Part shown: piece after piece, positions 1 to 9,251 of the stretch
How positions within the stretch are numbered: position 1 is the stretch's first letter
How the letters are laid out: each line of letters opens with the position of its first letter
DNA from: Acidovorax defluvii
Lineage (GTDB): Bacteria > Pseudomonadota > Gammaproteobacteria > Burkholderiales > Burkholderiaceae_C
Direction: 5' to 3'
NCBI GenBank assembly: GCA_003268905.1
Contig: QLTU01000021.1
Span: forward strand, 1 to 64,000
Length of the DNA stretch: 64,000 nucleotides
Translations under genes and position numbers: made by a program
Notes under the pieces: generated by a model
The model's input: only the letters and a program-made list of their open reading frames with translations
Told to the model about the DNA's origin: nothing
The model's database searches: none

Positions 1-83
1 CTGCCCAATATTTAGGCAAGGCAAGTAAAACACCTGGGTCAGTTTTGAAGCGGCACATGCCCTCTAAGTGGGTCAGTTTTCAG
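1..83. mobile_element. End fragment of an IS21-type element
   Basis: The first 83 bases hold two copies of the motif TGGGTCAGTTTT, near positions 36 and 70, in direct orientation. Repeated GGGTCA motifs at the tips are typical of IS21-family termini, and a related but different pattern closes the full IS21 element at 22.9 kb. The element itself would lie to the left, outside the window. The stop codon of the adjacent nuclease-STAND gene lies inside this end, so the insertion cut that gene. The exact tip is uncertain. Confidence 0.55.
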
Positions 84-2022
84 TCGGCGGCAACAACCAT
101 AGCGTCACGTCGCCGCGGTTGAGGATGTACTTGGCCAGCATGTGTCCGGCCATCAGATCGTACGAGAAGGCGATTCCCTGTTGCCCCTCGTCGAACTCGG
201 TGCGAATCAGGACGCCTTCAGACTCCAATCCCCGGATGATGCTAGCGTCCCAGAGACTGCCCCCGTCGATCTTCGCGCGGGCGACGTCAAGCTGCATGCT
301 GCGGGCGTTGTTGTCCCAGAGCGAAGCGGCGATTTTTCTCATCGCCTCGTGCACCTCGTCCTGGTAGAGCCGCCGCGAGTTCGAAGAAAGTTCCGCCACC
401 CGCGCTGCGACGCGCTTGAAGTGCTCTTCGAACAGGGCAACTAGCGAATTCGGCAGCGCTTCGACGCCGACCGTGCGCTGCCGTCCGGCATTGGCCACTT
501 CGCAGTAGATGCGCAGGGTCAGCGGATGTTGCAGCAACTCCAAAGGAAGGTCGGCATCGGTCTTGTCGATTTTGTAAAAAGCGAAGTACTTTTCGATGGC
601 CACATGCGGGTCATCCTTGAAGCCGTTTAGTTCAAATCGATCAGATGTGTATGACTCGCCCGTCCCCTCAGGCAGGCAGTCCCCCGCGAATTCATTGCGC
701 AGGGTCGCGACCAACAGGACGTAGGGGAACGTCTTCAAGAGCTCGTCGGCACGTGAGAGCAGGTCTTTCCAATTCCGAGGGTCTTCGGATTCATTCAATC
801 CGTCGATGACAATCGGCAAGCGTCTGCCGGCCCGGTGACCCGCCGCGTCCATAGCCTCGACAAGGCGCTCGAACGTCTCGACCGACTTTCCGTTCACCTT
901 GAATCTGGATGCCAAATCATCGAGTGTCTGGCCCGCGTGGAGATCTTTGCCAAGGAGCAGCACACCGCCCGGGAAGGCCCCCCCTGGCTGTGTCAACTTA
1001 ACGCACATCTCGGACTTGCCTTCGCCTGCGGCGGCCAAGACGTAAAGCGACCGTGCGCCGAGAGAATCGCCTAGCTGCGTCACTTCAGATGCGACGGCGT
1101 GCAGGTCGGCCACGAGGTTTGCGCTCTGGGGGGCGCAAGCCACGCGTGCTCCTCGTAACTTGGACAGGAGCCTTCGATAGTTCACGGGGCCAGCAAGCTC
1201 GGTTGCTAGAAGCCGCTTGATCGCATCGAAATCGCCGGCGACGACGGCGGTGTACAGCTCGTCAAGCAACACGGCGGAGTCGGCCACATGCTTGAGGAAC
1301 GACTCCATTTCGACCTGCAGCGGTGCAAGCAGTTCCGTTGTTTGGGCTGCGATCTCAGCCGCTCGCGCGCGAAGACTCGCAGCGAGATCGGCAATTGACT
1401 GCCAGGCGTCCTGACCACCCAGACAGCGGGTCACCCTCGCTTCTGCGTCTTGCACCACGTGCAATTCGGGCTGGTACCGACGCTGGAGTGAGGCCGTGGC
1501 AATCTTGTATTGCTGCGCCAGCAGGTCGGGCGTGATGACCAGTTCGCCGAAATACGCTTCTCTGAGCACAGCGCCAGGTCCAACCAAGAGCTCTTCTACA
1601 TCGTCCGCACTGAGCAGGTCGAGCTTGAACTGAGGGTACTTTGAGCTCAGCCCGTAGAACCAAGTCTGGTCATCCTTGACGAGCGGGTAGCGCGTCCACA
1701 ACTTCCAGTCGGTGACGCCAGGGACGTGCGCCTGTGTTTTCTGGAGGCCTTCCTCAATCTTCATGCGCTGCGCGGCGGTCAGCTTGGCACCGCGCGCCAA
1801 CTGGTACCACTTGCACTGCCAGCCGATCCACTGAGGTGGCTTGCCAAGCAAGCAATCTTCCGTCAGCTGGATGTGGAATTCAACACCGGGCTGGTTGGCC
1901 AGTTCCCTGAAGTGCCCGAAGCGCCCATAATGCCGGCGCACCAGTGAACGACAAAGCTTCTCGAAGTTGGAAGTGGCTGCGCCCGGTAGTTGCGTGAAGA
2001 CATCCCAGTTTGCTTGCGGCAT
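73..2022 (-). pseudogene. Mrr-like nuclease fused to STAND/NACHT-type NTPase, C-terminus truncated
   Basis: The 649-residue product starts with a predicted PD-(D/E)XK restriction-endonuclease fold: acidic residue E48 in GVEF, then the Q-x-K motif at WQCKW (69-71). A helical linker follows, then a P-loop NTPase with Walker A at AAAGEGKSE (331-339) and Walker B at PIVIDGLN (403-410), the pattern of NACHT/STAND ATPases. Mrr-like nuclease plus STAND is the architecture of several antiviral STAND (Avs) proteins, which sense phage proteins and then cleave DNA. Those proteins carry a long C-terminal sensor region. Here the frame stops at TGA inside the IS21-type end, so the sensor is missing and the gene is probably inactive. 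It is the last gene of a three-gene operon, 14 bases after the DUF6375-like gene. The nuclease assignment rests on motif pattern only. Confidence 0.7.
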
Positions 2023-2036
2023 CTCGTTCTCAGACC

Positions 2037-2444
2037 TCAGTCAGCTTGTACGGGCGTGTCGGGGTAGTGGTGCGCGGAATAGACTTCCACTCGCGCGCCG
2101 CTCTCGACGAAGAGCTTAATGAATGCTGAAACATCTGCCTCATCGGTCGAAATTCTGATTTTCTCCCCATCCTGCTCGACGGAATGCTCGGAACTGAACT
2201 GTCCCAGTTCCTCCGGCGCCAACGTGTAGAGCTGAAATTGCCGGATGAGCGACATCATGCCGTCCGAGAACCGCTGATCCTCGGGAGGAGCGTGCGCAAT
2301 GGCATACGCGTTGTCCTTGCTCGCCTGTTCTCCCAGCTTATTGATGACGTCGGCTACGGCTTCAGCGTCCTTGGCCTGCTTGAACTTTCCGATGAGAACG
2401 AGGTTCATCGAGTGCTCAGAGCTGTATCCGGTCCAGATTTTCAT
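2037..2444 (-). CDS. DUF6375-like small protein
   Basis: A 135-residue protein starting MKIWTGYSSEHSMNLVLIG. The opening resembles proteins I know as DUF6375: short, one alpha/beta domain, beginning with a strand and an SEHSMN-type motif, and rich in acidic residues near the end. No catalytic motif, signal peptide or membrane segment is visible. It sits between the radical SAM gene (13-base gap) and the nuclease-STAND gene (14-base gap), so all three are probably co-transcribed. A role as adaptor or as substrate of the radical SAM enzyme is possible but is pure inference. The function of the family is unknown to me. Confidence 0.65.
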   Translation of the reverse strand: MKIWTGYSSEHSMNLVLIGKFKQAKDAEAVADVINKLGEQASKDNAYAIAHAPPEDQRFSDGMMSLIRQFQLYTLAPEELGQFSSEHSVEQDGEKIRISTDEADVSAFIKLFVESGARVEVYSAHHYPDTPVQAD

Positions 2445-2457
2445 GAGTTGTTTCCCG

Positions 2458-3357
2458 TTAAATCCAAAAAGTACTTTGTAGCGCTTCTAGAGCAGCCATC
2501 ACTCCTGTCTCACCGATGGGGGTCGCTGCTGTGGCGTATGAGCTTGTCCGCAGCATCCCCGACGCATCGATATGTGCGTATGCACGCAGCCCCTTCTCGC
2601 CAGGAAGGGGATCGGATGTCGGCAGTCCGTCAGCACCAGCTTCGCTGATCGCGAGTCGAATTGGCCCGGTGTAGTTACGAACCCACTCTTCTAACCTTGC
2701 AGAAAGTTCTTGGCTCACGCCACCAACGGTGGCGGTCGGCTGTTGCGGAAGGAGTAGCAACTCAGACGCTCTAACCTGTTGAGAGAGGTTGATCAGCGCA
2801 TCGAGCTGGTCGATGGTCTGGTGGTTGACCACCACGTTTATGCCGAAGGGAAACACGCCGGCTAGGCTCTTAAGACGCCCAACCAAGTCGTCGAATTTCC
2901 TGCCCCGCTGTGCTTCGTAGGTGTGGCCGACGCCGTCTACGCTCACCCGAAAGAAATTCGCACTGCCAGCCAGTGACTCAAGAAGATGGTCTGTGAGCCT
3001 GTGACCGTGTGTCGTGAATGTGACGGCCAGTTTGGTTTCCCGGGCCGCACGCTGGCAAATCTCGGCGAACTGCGGATGCAACGTCGGCTCGCCGCCACCA
3101 AAACCAACCGCGAGGCAGCCCGCTTCATCCAGTTCGATTAACCAGGCCAACACTTGGTCGGCCGTCAACGTGGCTCTGGTCTTGGGGGCGTAGCAGTACG
3201 AGCATTGCAAATCGCAGACGTTCGTGAGCGCGATGGAAACCTGTCGCGGTGCTCGAGACCAAGACTCCTCCGCCGGTCGAACTTCATCAATTAGGACGTT
3301 TATGCCGGTGCGCCGGTCGAAAAAATGGTGCCCATCCGGGCCAGTTCTGATTTTCAC
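2458..3357 (-). CDS. Radical SAM enzyme of the defence-like operon
   Basis: A product of about 299 residues with the radical SAM [4Fe-4S] signature in CDLQCSYCYAPK (C-x3-C-x2-C) and the SAM-binding GGGEPTLHP motif, followed by the expected TIM-barrel pattern. It lacks the cysteine-rich SPASM tail, so it is a minimal enzyme. The fold predicts 5'-deoxyadenosyl radical chemistry; the substrate is unknown. It does not show the motif spacing typical of viperins. I chose GTG at 3357, giving MKIRTGPDG. The frame is open further upstream, but those residues come from the 68-base mobile repeat that begins at 3376. No good ribosome-binding site is left upstream, so the native promoter was probably removed. 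First gene of the three-gene operon. Confidence 0.75.
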   Translation of the reverse strand: MKIRTGPDGHHFFDRRTGINVLIDEVRPAEESWSRAPRQVSIALTNVCDLQCSYCYAPKTRATLTADQVLAWLIELDEAGCLAVGFGGGEPTLHPQFAEICQRAARETKLAVTFTTHGHRLTDHLLESLAGSANFFRVSVDGVGHTYEAQRGRKFDDLVGRLKSLAGVFPFGINVVVNHQTIDQLDALINLSQQVRASELLLLPQQPTATVGGVSQELSARLEEWVRNYTGPIRLAISEAGADGLPTSDPLPGEKGLRAYAHIDASGMLRTSSYATAATPIGETGVMAALEALQSTFWI

Positions 3358-3375
3358 ATCACATTGTGACCGGAA

Positions 3376-3443
3376 CTGTTTAGGGTTGTGGGATACCTGC
3401 CCGGAACTGGCACCCAAACGACGATCACCCACGGCCTGAGGGC
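3376..3443 (+). repeat. 68-base repeat, copy A (inverted relative to 19215-19282)
   Basis: These 68 bases recur in inverted orientation at 19215-19282. The first 36 bases match exactly and the rest has about nine mismatches. Copy A abuts the 5' end of the radical SAM gene on its left. Its right side faces the IS91-type genes. It may be a terminus of a mobile element; the element is not identified. The left boundary follows a GAAC tetranucleotide, which is a known target of IS91-type elements, but this may be chance. Confidence 0.6.
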
Positions 3444-3732
3444 AGGTGTCGCACAAGCCTCGGGGGAGGAAACCGCGGGGAACGCCAACGCGGGTGTTCC
3501 GGGCGCAAACGCTATGGGGATTCGGGCAGCGGCCTGACGATCACAGCCCGTATGCATGCGATGCCAGTGTGCCGTTGTGTGTGGGCGGGGCCTGGGGCAT
3601 TGCTGATCAGTCGCCTGTTTCCGAGTATTTCGCAGGCCATACAGAACCGTTCGCGGCGACATGCGTGCGCCCTCCCTGTCGACGGGCAAAAGCGCATCGA
3701 CATCAAAGACAAGTGGTGGCGCGCAGAGCTGC

Positions 3733-4926
3733 TCATAACGCAGGCGGTGCGCGGATGGCCTGCCCGCGCATGAGACATTGCAGGATGGTCATCGCCTGGC
3801 CGCAGTGTCGGCAGACGAAGATCGGCGGCACTGCGTTGGGCGGTAGGTCGGCTTGCTCCTCGCTGCTGGGTGAGGCGGCTTGCGCCGGGACGACCTCCAA
3901 CAACTGGCGCGCCAGCGCGAGGCTGGCCTTGCAGTTGCCATTGGCCAGCAAGCCATAGTGGCGGATACGATGGAAACCGCTGGGCAGCACATGCAGCAGG
4001 AATCTGCGCATGAACTCCTGGGGCGCCAGCGTCATGGTCTTGTGGCGCGTGCTCCCCTTGGCCCGGTAGTCCTTCCATTTAAAAATTACCCCGCGCTCAT
4101 CCATCGCAACAAGCCGGCTGCTCGTGATAGCCACCCGGTGCGTGTAGCGAGACAGGTAGGCCAGCACCGCCTGGGGGCCGGCAAACGGCCTCTTGGCATA
4201 GACCACCCACTCGCATTGGCGCATCGGAGCCAGCCACTGGCTGAAGCAGGCACCATCAGCCAGCGCCGCCAGTTCGCCGAAGAACCTCAGCCGCCCCGCC
4301 TGGTGCAGGCGCAACAGCTCTTCGATGAAGCGCCGTCGCATTAGCCTGGACAGCACGCGTACCGGCAGGAAAAAGCCCGCTCGGCAAGCCACCCAGGACT
4401 TGCCGTCAGGGGCCAGCCCACCGCCTGGCACGATGCCATGTACATGCGGGTGATGCGTCAGTGCAGAACCCCAGGTATGCAGCACCAGCGTGGCACCGAT
4501 GCGTGCACCCAAATGCTTGCGGTCAGCAGCGATGGTCCGCAGCACCTCGGCGGCGACATCAAACAACAACCCATAGAGTTCTACCTTGTTCTGGTACGCC
4601 AGATCTGCAATGGGCGCGGGCAGCGTGAAGACCACGTGGTAATACTCCACGGGCAGCAGATCAGCCTGGCGGGCATCGAGCCAGCGCTTGGCTGCAGCGC
4701 TTTGGCACTTGAGGCAGTGTCGGTTGCGGCAGGAGTTGTAGGAGACCAGCTCGGTGGCGCAGCTATCGCAGCGCAACACATGTCCCCCCAGTGCCGCTGT
4801 GCGGCACTGCTCAATGGCCGACATGACCTTGAGCTGAGACAGGCTCAAGTGACCGCGCTGGCTGTCACGCCAGGCGGCACCATGCTTGAGGAAGATGTCG
4901 GCGACCTCCAGAGTGGGCCGCTGCAC
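3733..4926 (-). CDS. IS91-family transposase
   Basis: A 397-residue protein with an N-terminal zinc-binding domain (CDSCATE, then CRNRHCLKCQ, around residues 48-75) and a Y2/HUH-type nickase region with the metal-binding histidines in HHPHVHGIVPGGG. YLSRYTHRVAI is another strongly conserved block of this family. The C-terminus carries a second small cysteine/histidine pair (CRHCGQ). Full length for the family, with no frameshift. It performs single-strand rolling-circle transposition, which can mobilise flanking DNA by one-ended events. That could explain some of the gene fragments near it. The recombinase gene lies 10 bases upstream on the same strand. Confidence 0.9.
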   Translation of the reverse strand: MQRPTLEVADIFLKHGAAWRDSQRGHLSLSQLKVMSAIEQCRTAALGGHVLRCDSCATELVSYNSCRNRHCLKCQSAAAKRWLDARQADLLPVEYYHVVFTLPAPIADLAYQNKVELYGLLFDVAAEVLRTIAADRKHLGARIGATLVLHTWGSALTHHPHVHGIVPGGGLAPDGKSWVACRAGFFLPVRVLSRLMRRRFIEELLRLHQAGRLRFFGELAALADGACFSQWLAPMRQCEWVVYAKRPFAGPQAVLAYLSRYTHRVAITSSRLVAMDERGVIFKWKDYRAKGSTRHKTMTLAPQEFMRRFLLHVLPSGFHRIRHYGLLANGNCKASLALARQLLEVVPAQAASPSSEEQADLPPNAVPPIFVCRHCGQAMTILQCLMRGQAIRAPPAL

Positions 4927-4936
4927 GCGCGCACCT

Positions 4937-5851
4937 TCAGGCGGCAGGCATGGGCTCCAAGGGGCCGATCACCTCGCGCAGCAGGTCAGTCGCCACATGG
5001 GCGTAGATCGATGTGGTCTCCAGCTTCTTGTGCCCCAGCAGCACCTGGATCACGCGGATATCGACCTTGCGCTCCAGCAGATGCGTGGCAAAGCTGTGGC
5101 GCAGGGTGTGTGTGTTGACGCGCTTGTGAATCCCTGCCGCCTCGGCTGCCGCATGAACGGCGCGGTTGAGCTGGCGAATCGAGAGAGGCTCCAAGGGCGT
5201 CATGCCTGGGAACAGCCAGCCGCCAGGCAGCATCTTGCCCTGGGCATGGGCCAGGTGCCACCAGGTGCGCAGGCGCCGCAGCAGGACAGGGCTGAGCATG
5301 GCGTAGCGGTCCTTGGCACCCTTGCCTTGCTCCACGCGCAGCGTCATGCGCTGGCTGTCGACATCGGTGACCCTCAGGCTGACGACCTCGCTGGCGCGAA
5401 GACCTGCGCCATAGGCAACCGATAGAGCCACCTGGTGCTTGATGTTGTGGGCCGCCGCCAGAAGGCGTGAGACTTCTTCGCAGCTCAGGACCACAGGCAA
5501 GGTGCGAGGTAGCTTCACGGGCTGCATCTTGGCCATCAGCTCGATGCGTCCCAGCGTGATGTCGAAGAAGAACTTCAGGCCCGTGAGCGTGGCGTTGAGC
5601 GTCATGGGAGATGAGCCCGTATCCACCAGATGGAGCTGGAAATTGCGCAGATCCTCCACCGTGGCCGCATCGGGCGAGCGCTTGAGGTAAGCGGCCAGCT
5701 TGCGCACGGCACGGATGTAGGCTTCTTGCGTGCGAGGCTCCAGCTTGCGCATTCGCATGTCCTCAAGCATGCGTTGGCGCAGCGGCGAGATGGAGGGGGT
5801 CGAAGGGATCATGATCGCGCTCCTGTCGAAGAACGAGGCCGATTGCCTCAC
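4937..5851 (-). CDS. Tyrosine recombinase associated with IS91 element
   Basis: A 304-residue site-specific recombinase with an N-terminal SAM-like core-binding domain (residues ~25-105) and a catalytic domain. The catalytic residues are visible: R in YGAGLRASEV, H-x-x-R in HTLRHSFATH, the LLGHKKLETT block and the Y nucleophile in SIYAHV. Length is typical of XerC/XerD proteins. Recombinases of this kind are regularly found directly upstream of IS91-type transposases, as here. Its own role in transposition is not well established. Confidence 0.88.
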   Translation of the reverse strand: MRQSASFFDRSAIMIPSTPSISPLRQRMLEDMRMRKLEPRTQEAYIRAVRKLAAYLKRSPDAATVEDLRNFQLHLVDTGSSPMTLNATLTGLKFFFDITLGRIELMAKMQPVKLPRTLPVVLSCEEVSRLLAAAHNIKHQVALSVAYGAGLRASEVVSLRVTDVDSQRMTLRVEQGKGAKDRYAMLSPVLLRRLRTWWHLAHAQGKMLPGGWLFPGMTPLEPLSIRQLNRAVHAAAEAAGIHKRVNTHTLRHSFATHLLERKVDIRVIQVLLGHKKLETTSIYAHVATDLLREVIGPLEPMPAA

Positions 5852-6086
5852 TCGCCAACATAGACAGGGGCGCGATGTGTACTTACTGTCAGGGCCTTCG
5901 CGGCGGGCTACCGCGCGAGCGGTTTAGTCCACAGGCTGCGGGCGGTCGCTCGGGTCGATCGTCACGACCGACTACTTTCGACCATAGCGGCCATCTTCAC
6001 ACGGCCGAACATCATGCCGCTTCGAAGCCAGCCTCAGAAAAATAGTCTCCCATCTGGCTTCAGAACATGGACAAGGGTGACGAGTC

Positions 6087-7754
6087 CTATCTACGGACAT
6101 GGCGGAACAGGAGTCCAGTGGGAGAGAGCTTTCTGGCCCGGTCCTCGGCCACGATATTGGTGAACTTGGTCTTGATGTCCTTGAGGTTGGTAAAACCAGC
6201 GCTGCCGGCGATGCCGGACACCACCCCTAGTGCAACGCTGCCAGTTAGGGCAGCCGCCACCGCCAGTCCTCCTGTTGCCACGCACTGGGTCACATCAATG
6301 CCAAACAGCTTGAGCTTCTTGAGCCTTGCCTCAGCAATTGCTTTTTGGTGGGTGCGAAACGCCTGCTCAAGGTTCTCGACCACTTGATCGGCAGTTCTGA
6401 AATAGTTGTCTGGGTTGATGCCGATAAGGTCTGACACGCCGTGCCCAAGGATCGCCCGAACCTCTTCAGCAAGTCCTTGTTTGCGGATCTGTAGAACTGT
6501 TTCAGGGGGAACGTTGCCCAGCCATTCCAAGTTTTTCCCTGTTTCGCTCATCAAAGCCCTGACTACATGCATGCTTGTGCGGTCCTTCTCGTCGCCGCGA
6601 ACAGGAGCGCCCTCGTACTCCAGCATCCAGGTGTAGTGCAACCATGACGTTTCCGCGTTGATCAGCGGTGTGCCTCCGAAATGCCGTGCATTCCGTTGCG
6701 CGGCGACAGCCTGCGGCATTCGGCCAAGACACGCCTTGAAGACGTGATTCCCAGCAACCTTCGGATCCAGACCCGGGAATAGCACATCCTTCATCGCATG
6801 TTCAAGCTGGGCCTTGGGCTCGCTTCCCCACTCTGTGTCGAAGATCAGCCGTTCTTTCCCTTTCAACTCCGCCAGCACGTTTTCTACGGTGGGGAGGTTC
6901 CCGCAGAACTCCTGAAAGTCCTCCACCGACTCGAACTGCCGTCCGAACAGGTAGCCCGCGTGCTTGCAGATAAGCGGCTTGCATTCCGCCATGAGGGCGG
7001 ACCTGCCATCGTCTTCAAAGTCCGAGGGGTTGGGAACAACCAAGGCTAGAGGGGGGGAGATGTCAGCTGTCGCAAGCTCGCGGTAACCCATTGCAGTGAA
7101 CGTATGCTTAACGAGCATGCTGACGAACTCCTTCGGCGGCATCACATGGAGAAGCGGGGCTATACGCATGATCGGGCAGGGCAGAACGATGGTGTCCACA
7201 TAGAGGCCTGCTGTCGAAACGGCGTTCTCCCAATATGCCGGGAACAGATCACCAGCGAATGTCGCCTTCAGCTGTGTGCCGTCTTGTAGGTGATACGCCG
7301 CAGCATCTGCGATGGAATTCCAGAACTCTTTTACGACCTGAGCGAGTTCTGGCAGCCCTTTGATGAAGCTCTCCACCAACTTAGGATCTTTGGAGATCAA
7401 TCGCCCTGCCTGACCGGGATTGCCTCCGGCCTTGATCATCGGTTCGTAGAAGGCACCGAACTGCTGGAACAGAAAGTCAAAATACGCTGACTGGATGTCG
7501 GCGAGGCTCACAGCCTTCTTGGCATCCTCTCGCTGACGCATGGCGACCATTGCAAGCGTGAAGGACCGGATGCGACCGTCCACGGTGCGAGGATCGACCT
7601 TGCCGTCCGCGCGTAGCCGAATGGCCTCCAAGCTGCGAAAGAAATCGTCAGCGAGGTGCGCTGCGAAGTGCACTTTCCCTGCCTGAAGCTGCTCCCTCGC
7701 CAGGAACACGCGATCCGTGAGATCCTGGATTTCTTCTTCGGAATACTCCCTCAT
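6087..7754 (-). CDS. Large protein of unknown function
   Basis: I do not recognise this protein. From ATG 7754 it has 555 residues. This start gives MREYSEEEIQDLTDRVF and follows an AGAGAGG ribosome-binding site at good spacing. The open frame extends upstream to 8129, but that part is low-complexity arginine-rich sequence without an obvious domain and is probably not translated. The N-terminal half is mostly helical. A central stretch (LALVVPNPSDFEDDGRSALM and following) looks like a globular alpha/beta domain. Near the C-terminus a hydrophobic glycine/alanine-rich segment (CVATGGLAVAAALTGSVALG) could be a membrane or pore-like helix. That would fit a toxic effector or a colicin-like protein, but this is inference. 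It stands alone between the IS91 genes and the toxin-antitoxin pair. Confidence 0.6.
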   Translation of the reverse strand: MREYSEEEIQDLTDRVFLAREQLQAGKVHFAAHLADDFFRSLEAIRLRADGKVDPRTVDGRIRSFTLAMVAMRQREDAKKAVSLADIQSAYFDFLFQQFGAFYEPMIKAGGNPGQAGRLISKDPKLVESFIKGLPELAQVVKEFWNSIADAAAYHLQDGTQLKATFAGDLFPAYWENAVSTAGLYVDTIVLPCPIMRIAPLLHVMPPKEFVSMLVKHTFTAMGYRELATADISPPLALVVPNPSDFEDDGRSALMAECKPLICKHAGYLFGRQFESVEDFQEFCGNLPTVENVLAELKGKERLIFDTEWGSEPKAQLEHAMKDVLFPGLDPKVAGNHVFKACLGRMPQAVAAQRNARHFGGTPLINAETSWLHYTWMLEYEGAPVRGDEKDRTSMHVVRALMSETGKNLEWLGNVPPETVLQIRKQGLAEEVRAILGHGVSDLIGINPDNYFRTADQVVENLEQAFRTHQKAIAEARLKKLKLFGIDVTQCVATGGLAVAAALTGSVALGVVSGIAGSAGFTNLKDIKTKFTNIVAEDRARKLSPTGLLFRHVRR

Positions 7755-8528
7755 CTGCATCCTCTCTGGGGTCGTAAATACCGGGGAAGTTTTCGATCCG
7801 CGGCCAGAACATTGTCGTTGTCTTCTGCGCCATTTGTCCCAGAGTCCTGCCGCGCCGAGGAACTCACCGGCGCTACCCCTGAATCCGAGAGCCGCCAGAC
7901 CTGCAGGCGCTCGGCCAACCCGCGCATGAATGTCCAGCGACCGCAATGTGGCCGAGACCGTGAGTTCATCACTTGGCCATGACCGACTGGACTCGCTGCT
8001 TATGGAAAGCTCTCCATTGAATCGCCCCGGCTTTTGCGGATGCGCATTCCACTGATGGCGGACAGTGATTCCATTCCCATCGCGTGGAATACGCAGCTTT
8101 GTGGCTTCTGAGGCTATCGCGGCCAACATAACCCCGTGCGTCCAGCTTATTCTGGCCCCATAGCCCCCGCCGAGCCCCGCCGTGGAGTTGGGCCGCAGGG
8201 GGGCCTGTTGCGGCTTCTTGCTGCGCGACGGAACCGGCTGGGTGCGTGTGCAGCACCGCTATGGGCGCCAGTGCATCCCCCCTGGCCAGCATTCGATGGA
8301 TGGGATGAGTTCTTGCCGCCCAGCGTGGGCGCTGCGGATCTGGATCTAGGGGCCTATGTAGCAGCGGATGTGGCTGCAGCAGTCTCGTATCTGCGTGTGC
8401 GCGCCGTCCACGAAAAGATCGCGGGCATATGTGCCGAAGCCGCGGCCATCCTGCCCAAGGCCGGGGCGGAACTTGGCTAGGACACCACCGTTTGCCGACT
8501 CTAAAAACGCTTGCTCCCGTTTTTATGA
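7755..8528. other. Stretch without a supported gene
   Basis: About 770 bases between the unknown 555-residue gene and the toxin-antitoxin pair. Open frames exist on both strands but none has a recognisable domain, a ribosome-binding site or a sensible start. It is probably eroded DNA. Confidence 0.5.
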
Positions 8529-8546
8529 TGTAGTAACATGGCTACA
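8529..8546 (+). promoter_or_regulatory. Operator/promoter of the Phd-PIN operon
   Basis: An inverted repeat TGTAG-N8-CTACA overlaps a good -10 element (TACAAT, 8543-8548). No strong -35 is visible. It lies 26 bases upstream of the antitoxin start. This is where a Phd-type antitoxin would be expected to bind for autoregulation. A GGAGG ribosome-binding site follows at about 8560. Confidence 0.45.
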
Positions 8547-8571
8547 ATATTCACATATTGGAGGTGCCGTT

Positions 8572-8826
8572 ATGACCATCACCACCCTATCAAGCCGCGA
8601 GTTCAACCAAGGGGCGAGCGAGGCAAAACGGGCCGCAAACAACGGGCCAGTGTTCATTACAGATCGAGGCCGCCCGGCCCATGTGCTGATGAGCTTTGAG
8701 GACTATCAGCGGCTCACCAAGCAGCGGCGCAACATTGCCGATGCGCTGGCAATGCCGGGTATCGCCGACATCGAGTTTGTGCCGCCGCGTGTGACCATCA
8801 AATCCCAGCCGGTTGATTTCACATGA
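8572..8826 (+). CDS. Phd/YefM-family antitoxin
   Basis: An 84-residue antitoxin starting MTITTLSSREFNQGASEAKR. The fold is typical of Phd/YefM: an N-terminal DNA-binding part (residues ~1-55, including GPVFITDRGRPAHVLMSFEDY) and a flexible C-terminal toxin-binding tail. I chose ATG 8572 because GGAGG lies eight bases upstream; a longer frame opens earlier but has no such site. Its stop overlaps the toxin start (ATGA), so the two are translationally coupled. It would repress its own promoter at 8529-8546 and neutralise the PIN toxin. Confidence 0.88.
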   Translation: MTITTLSSREFNQGASEAKRAANNGPVFITDRGRPAHVLMSFEDYQRLTKQRRNIADALAMPGIADIEFVPPRVTIKSQPVDFT

Positions 8827-9251
8827 TGTTTGTTCTTGATACCAACGTGGTGTCCGAGCTGCGCAAGGTACGGATTGGTAAGGCCGATGCAAACGTGACG
8901 GCATGGACGGAAACCGTCGATGCCGCCGACCTCTTTGTGTCAGCCATCACCATCATGGAACTGGAGCTTGGCGTTCTGTCGATTGAGCGCAAGGACGCCA
9001 CCCAGGGGGCCATGTTGCGCTCATGGCTGGAGCAGCACGTATTGCCCGAGTTCTCCGGCCGCACGCTGCCTATTGATACCGCCGTGGCGCAACGCTGCGC
9101 CCGGTTGCATGTCCCCGACAAGCGCGGAGAGCGCGATGCTCTCATTGCGGCAACGGCCCTTGTTCATGGCATGACGATGGTTACTCGCAACGTTGCTGAT
9201 TTCCAGCCAACAGGCGCGATTATTCTCAATCCGTGGGAGGCGATGCAATGA
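8823..9251 (+). CDS. VapC/FitB-like PIN-domain toxin
   Basis: A 142-residue PIN-domain ribonuclease. The acidic active-site residues are visible: D in VLDTNVVSE, E in TIMELELGV, D in ERDALIAATA, and the later D of RNVADF. Length and motif order match the FitB/VapC class, which cleaves tRNA or rRNA. It overlaps the Phd-type antitoxin by four bases. Either of two adjacent ATG codons, at 8823 or 8826, could start it. Intact, so probably a functional stabilisation module for the plasmid. Confidence 0.88.
   Translation: MMFVLDTNVVSELRKVRIGKADANVTAWTETVDAADLFVSAITIMELELGVLSIERKDATQGAMLRSWLEQHVLPEFSGRTLPIDTAVAQRCARLHVPDKRGERDALIAATALVHGMTMVTRNVADFQPTGAIILNPWEAMQ

Larger units (their letters stand above)
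3733..5851 (-). mobile_element. IS91-type element core (transposase plus recombinase)
   Basis: Two adjacent minus-strand genes, a rolling-circle transposase and a XerC/D-like recombinase 10 bases upstream of it, form the usual pair of a large IS91 subgroup. The ends of such elements have no inverted repeats, so I give only the gene span. The 289 bases between the transposase stop and the 68-base repeat at 3376-3443 hold no convincing gene and may be the terminal region of the element. Bases 5852-6086 also show nothing I recognise. Confidence 0.75.

Noticed and set aside
7969-8292. Minus-strand frame with HTHP, resembling a JAB/RadC metal site
   Set aside because: Only the four residues match; there is no surrounding fold pattern, start or ribosome-binding site.
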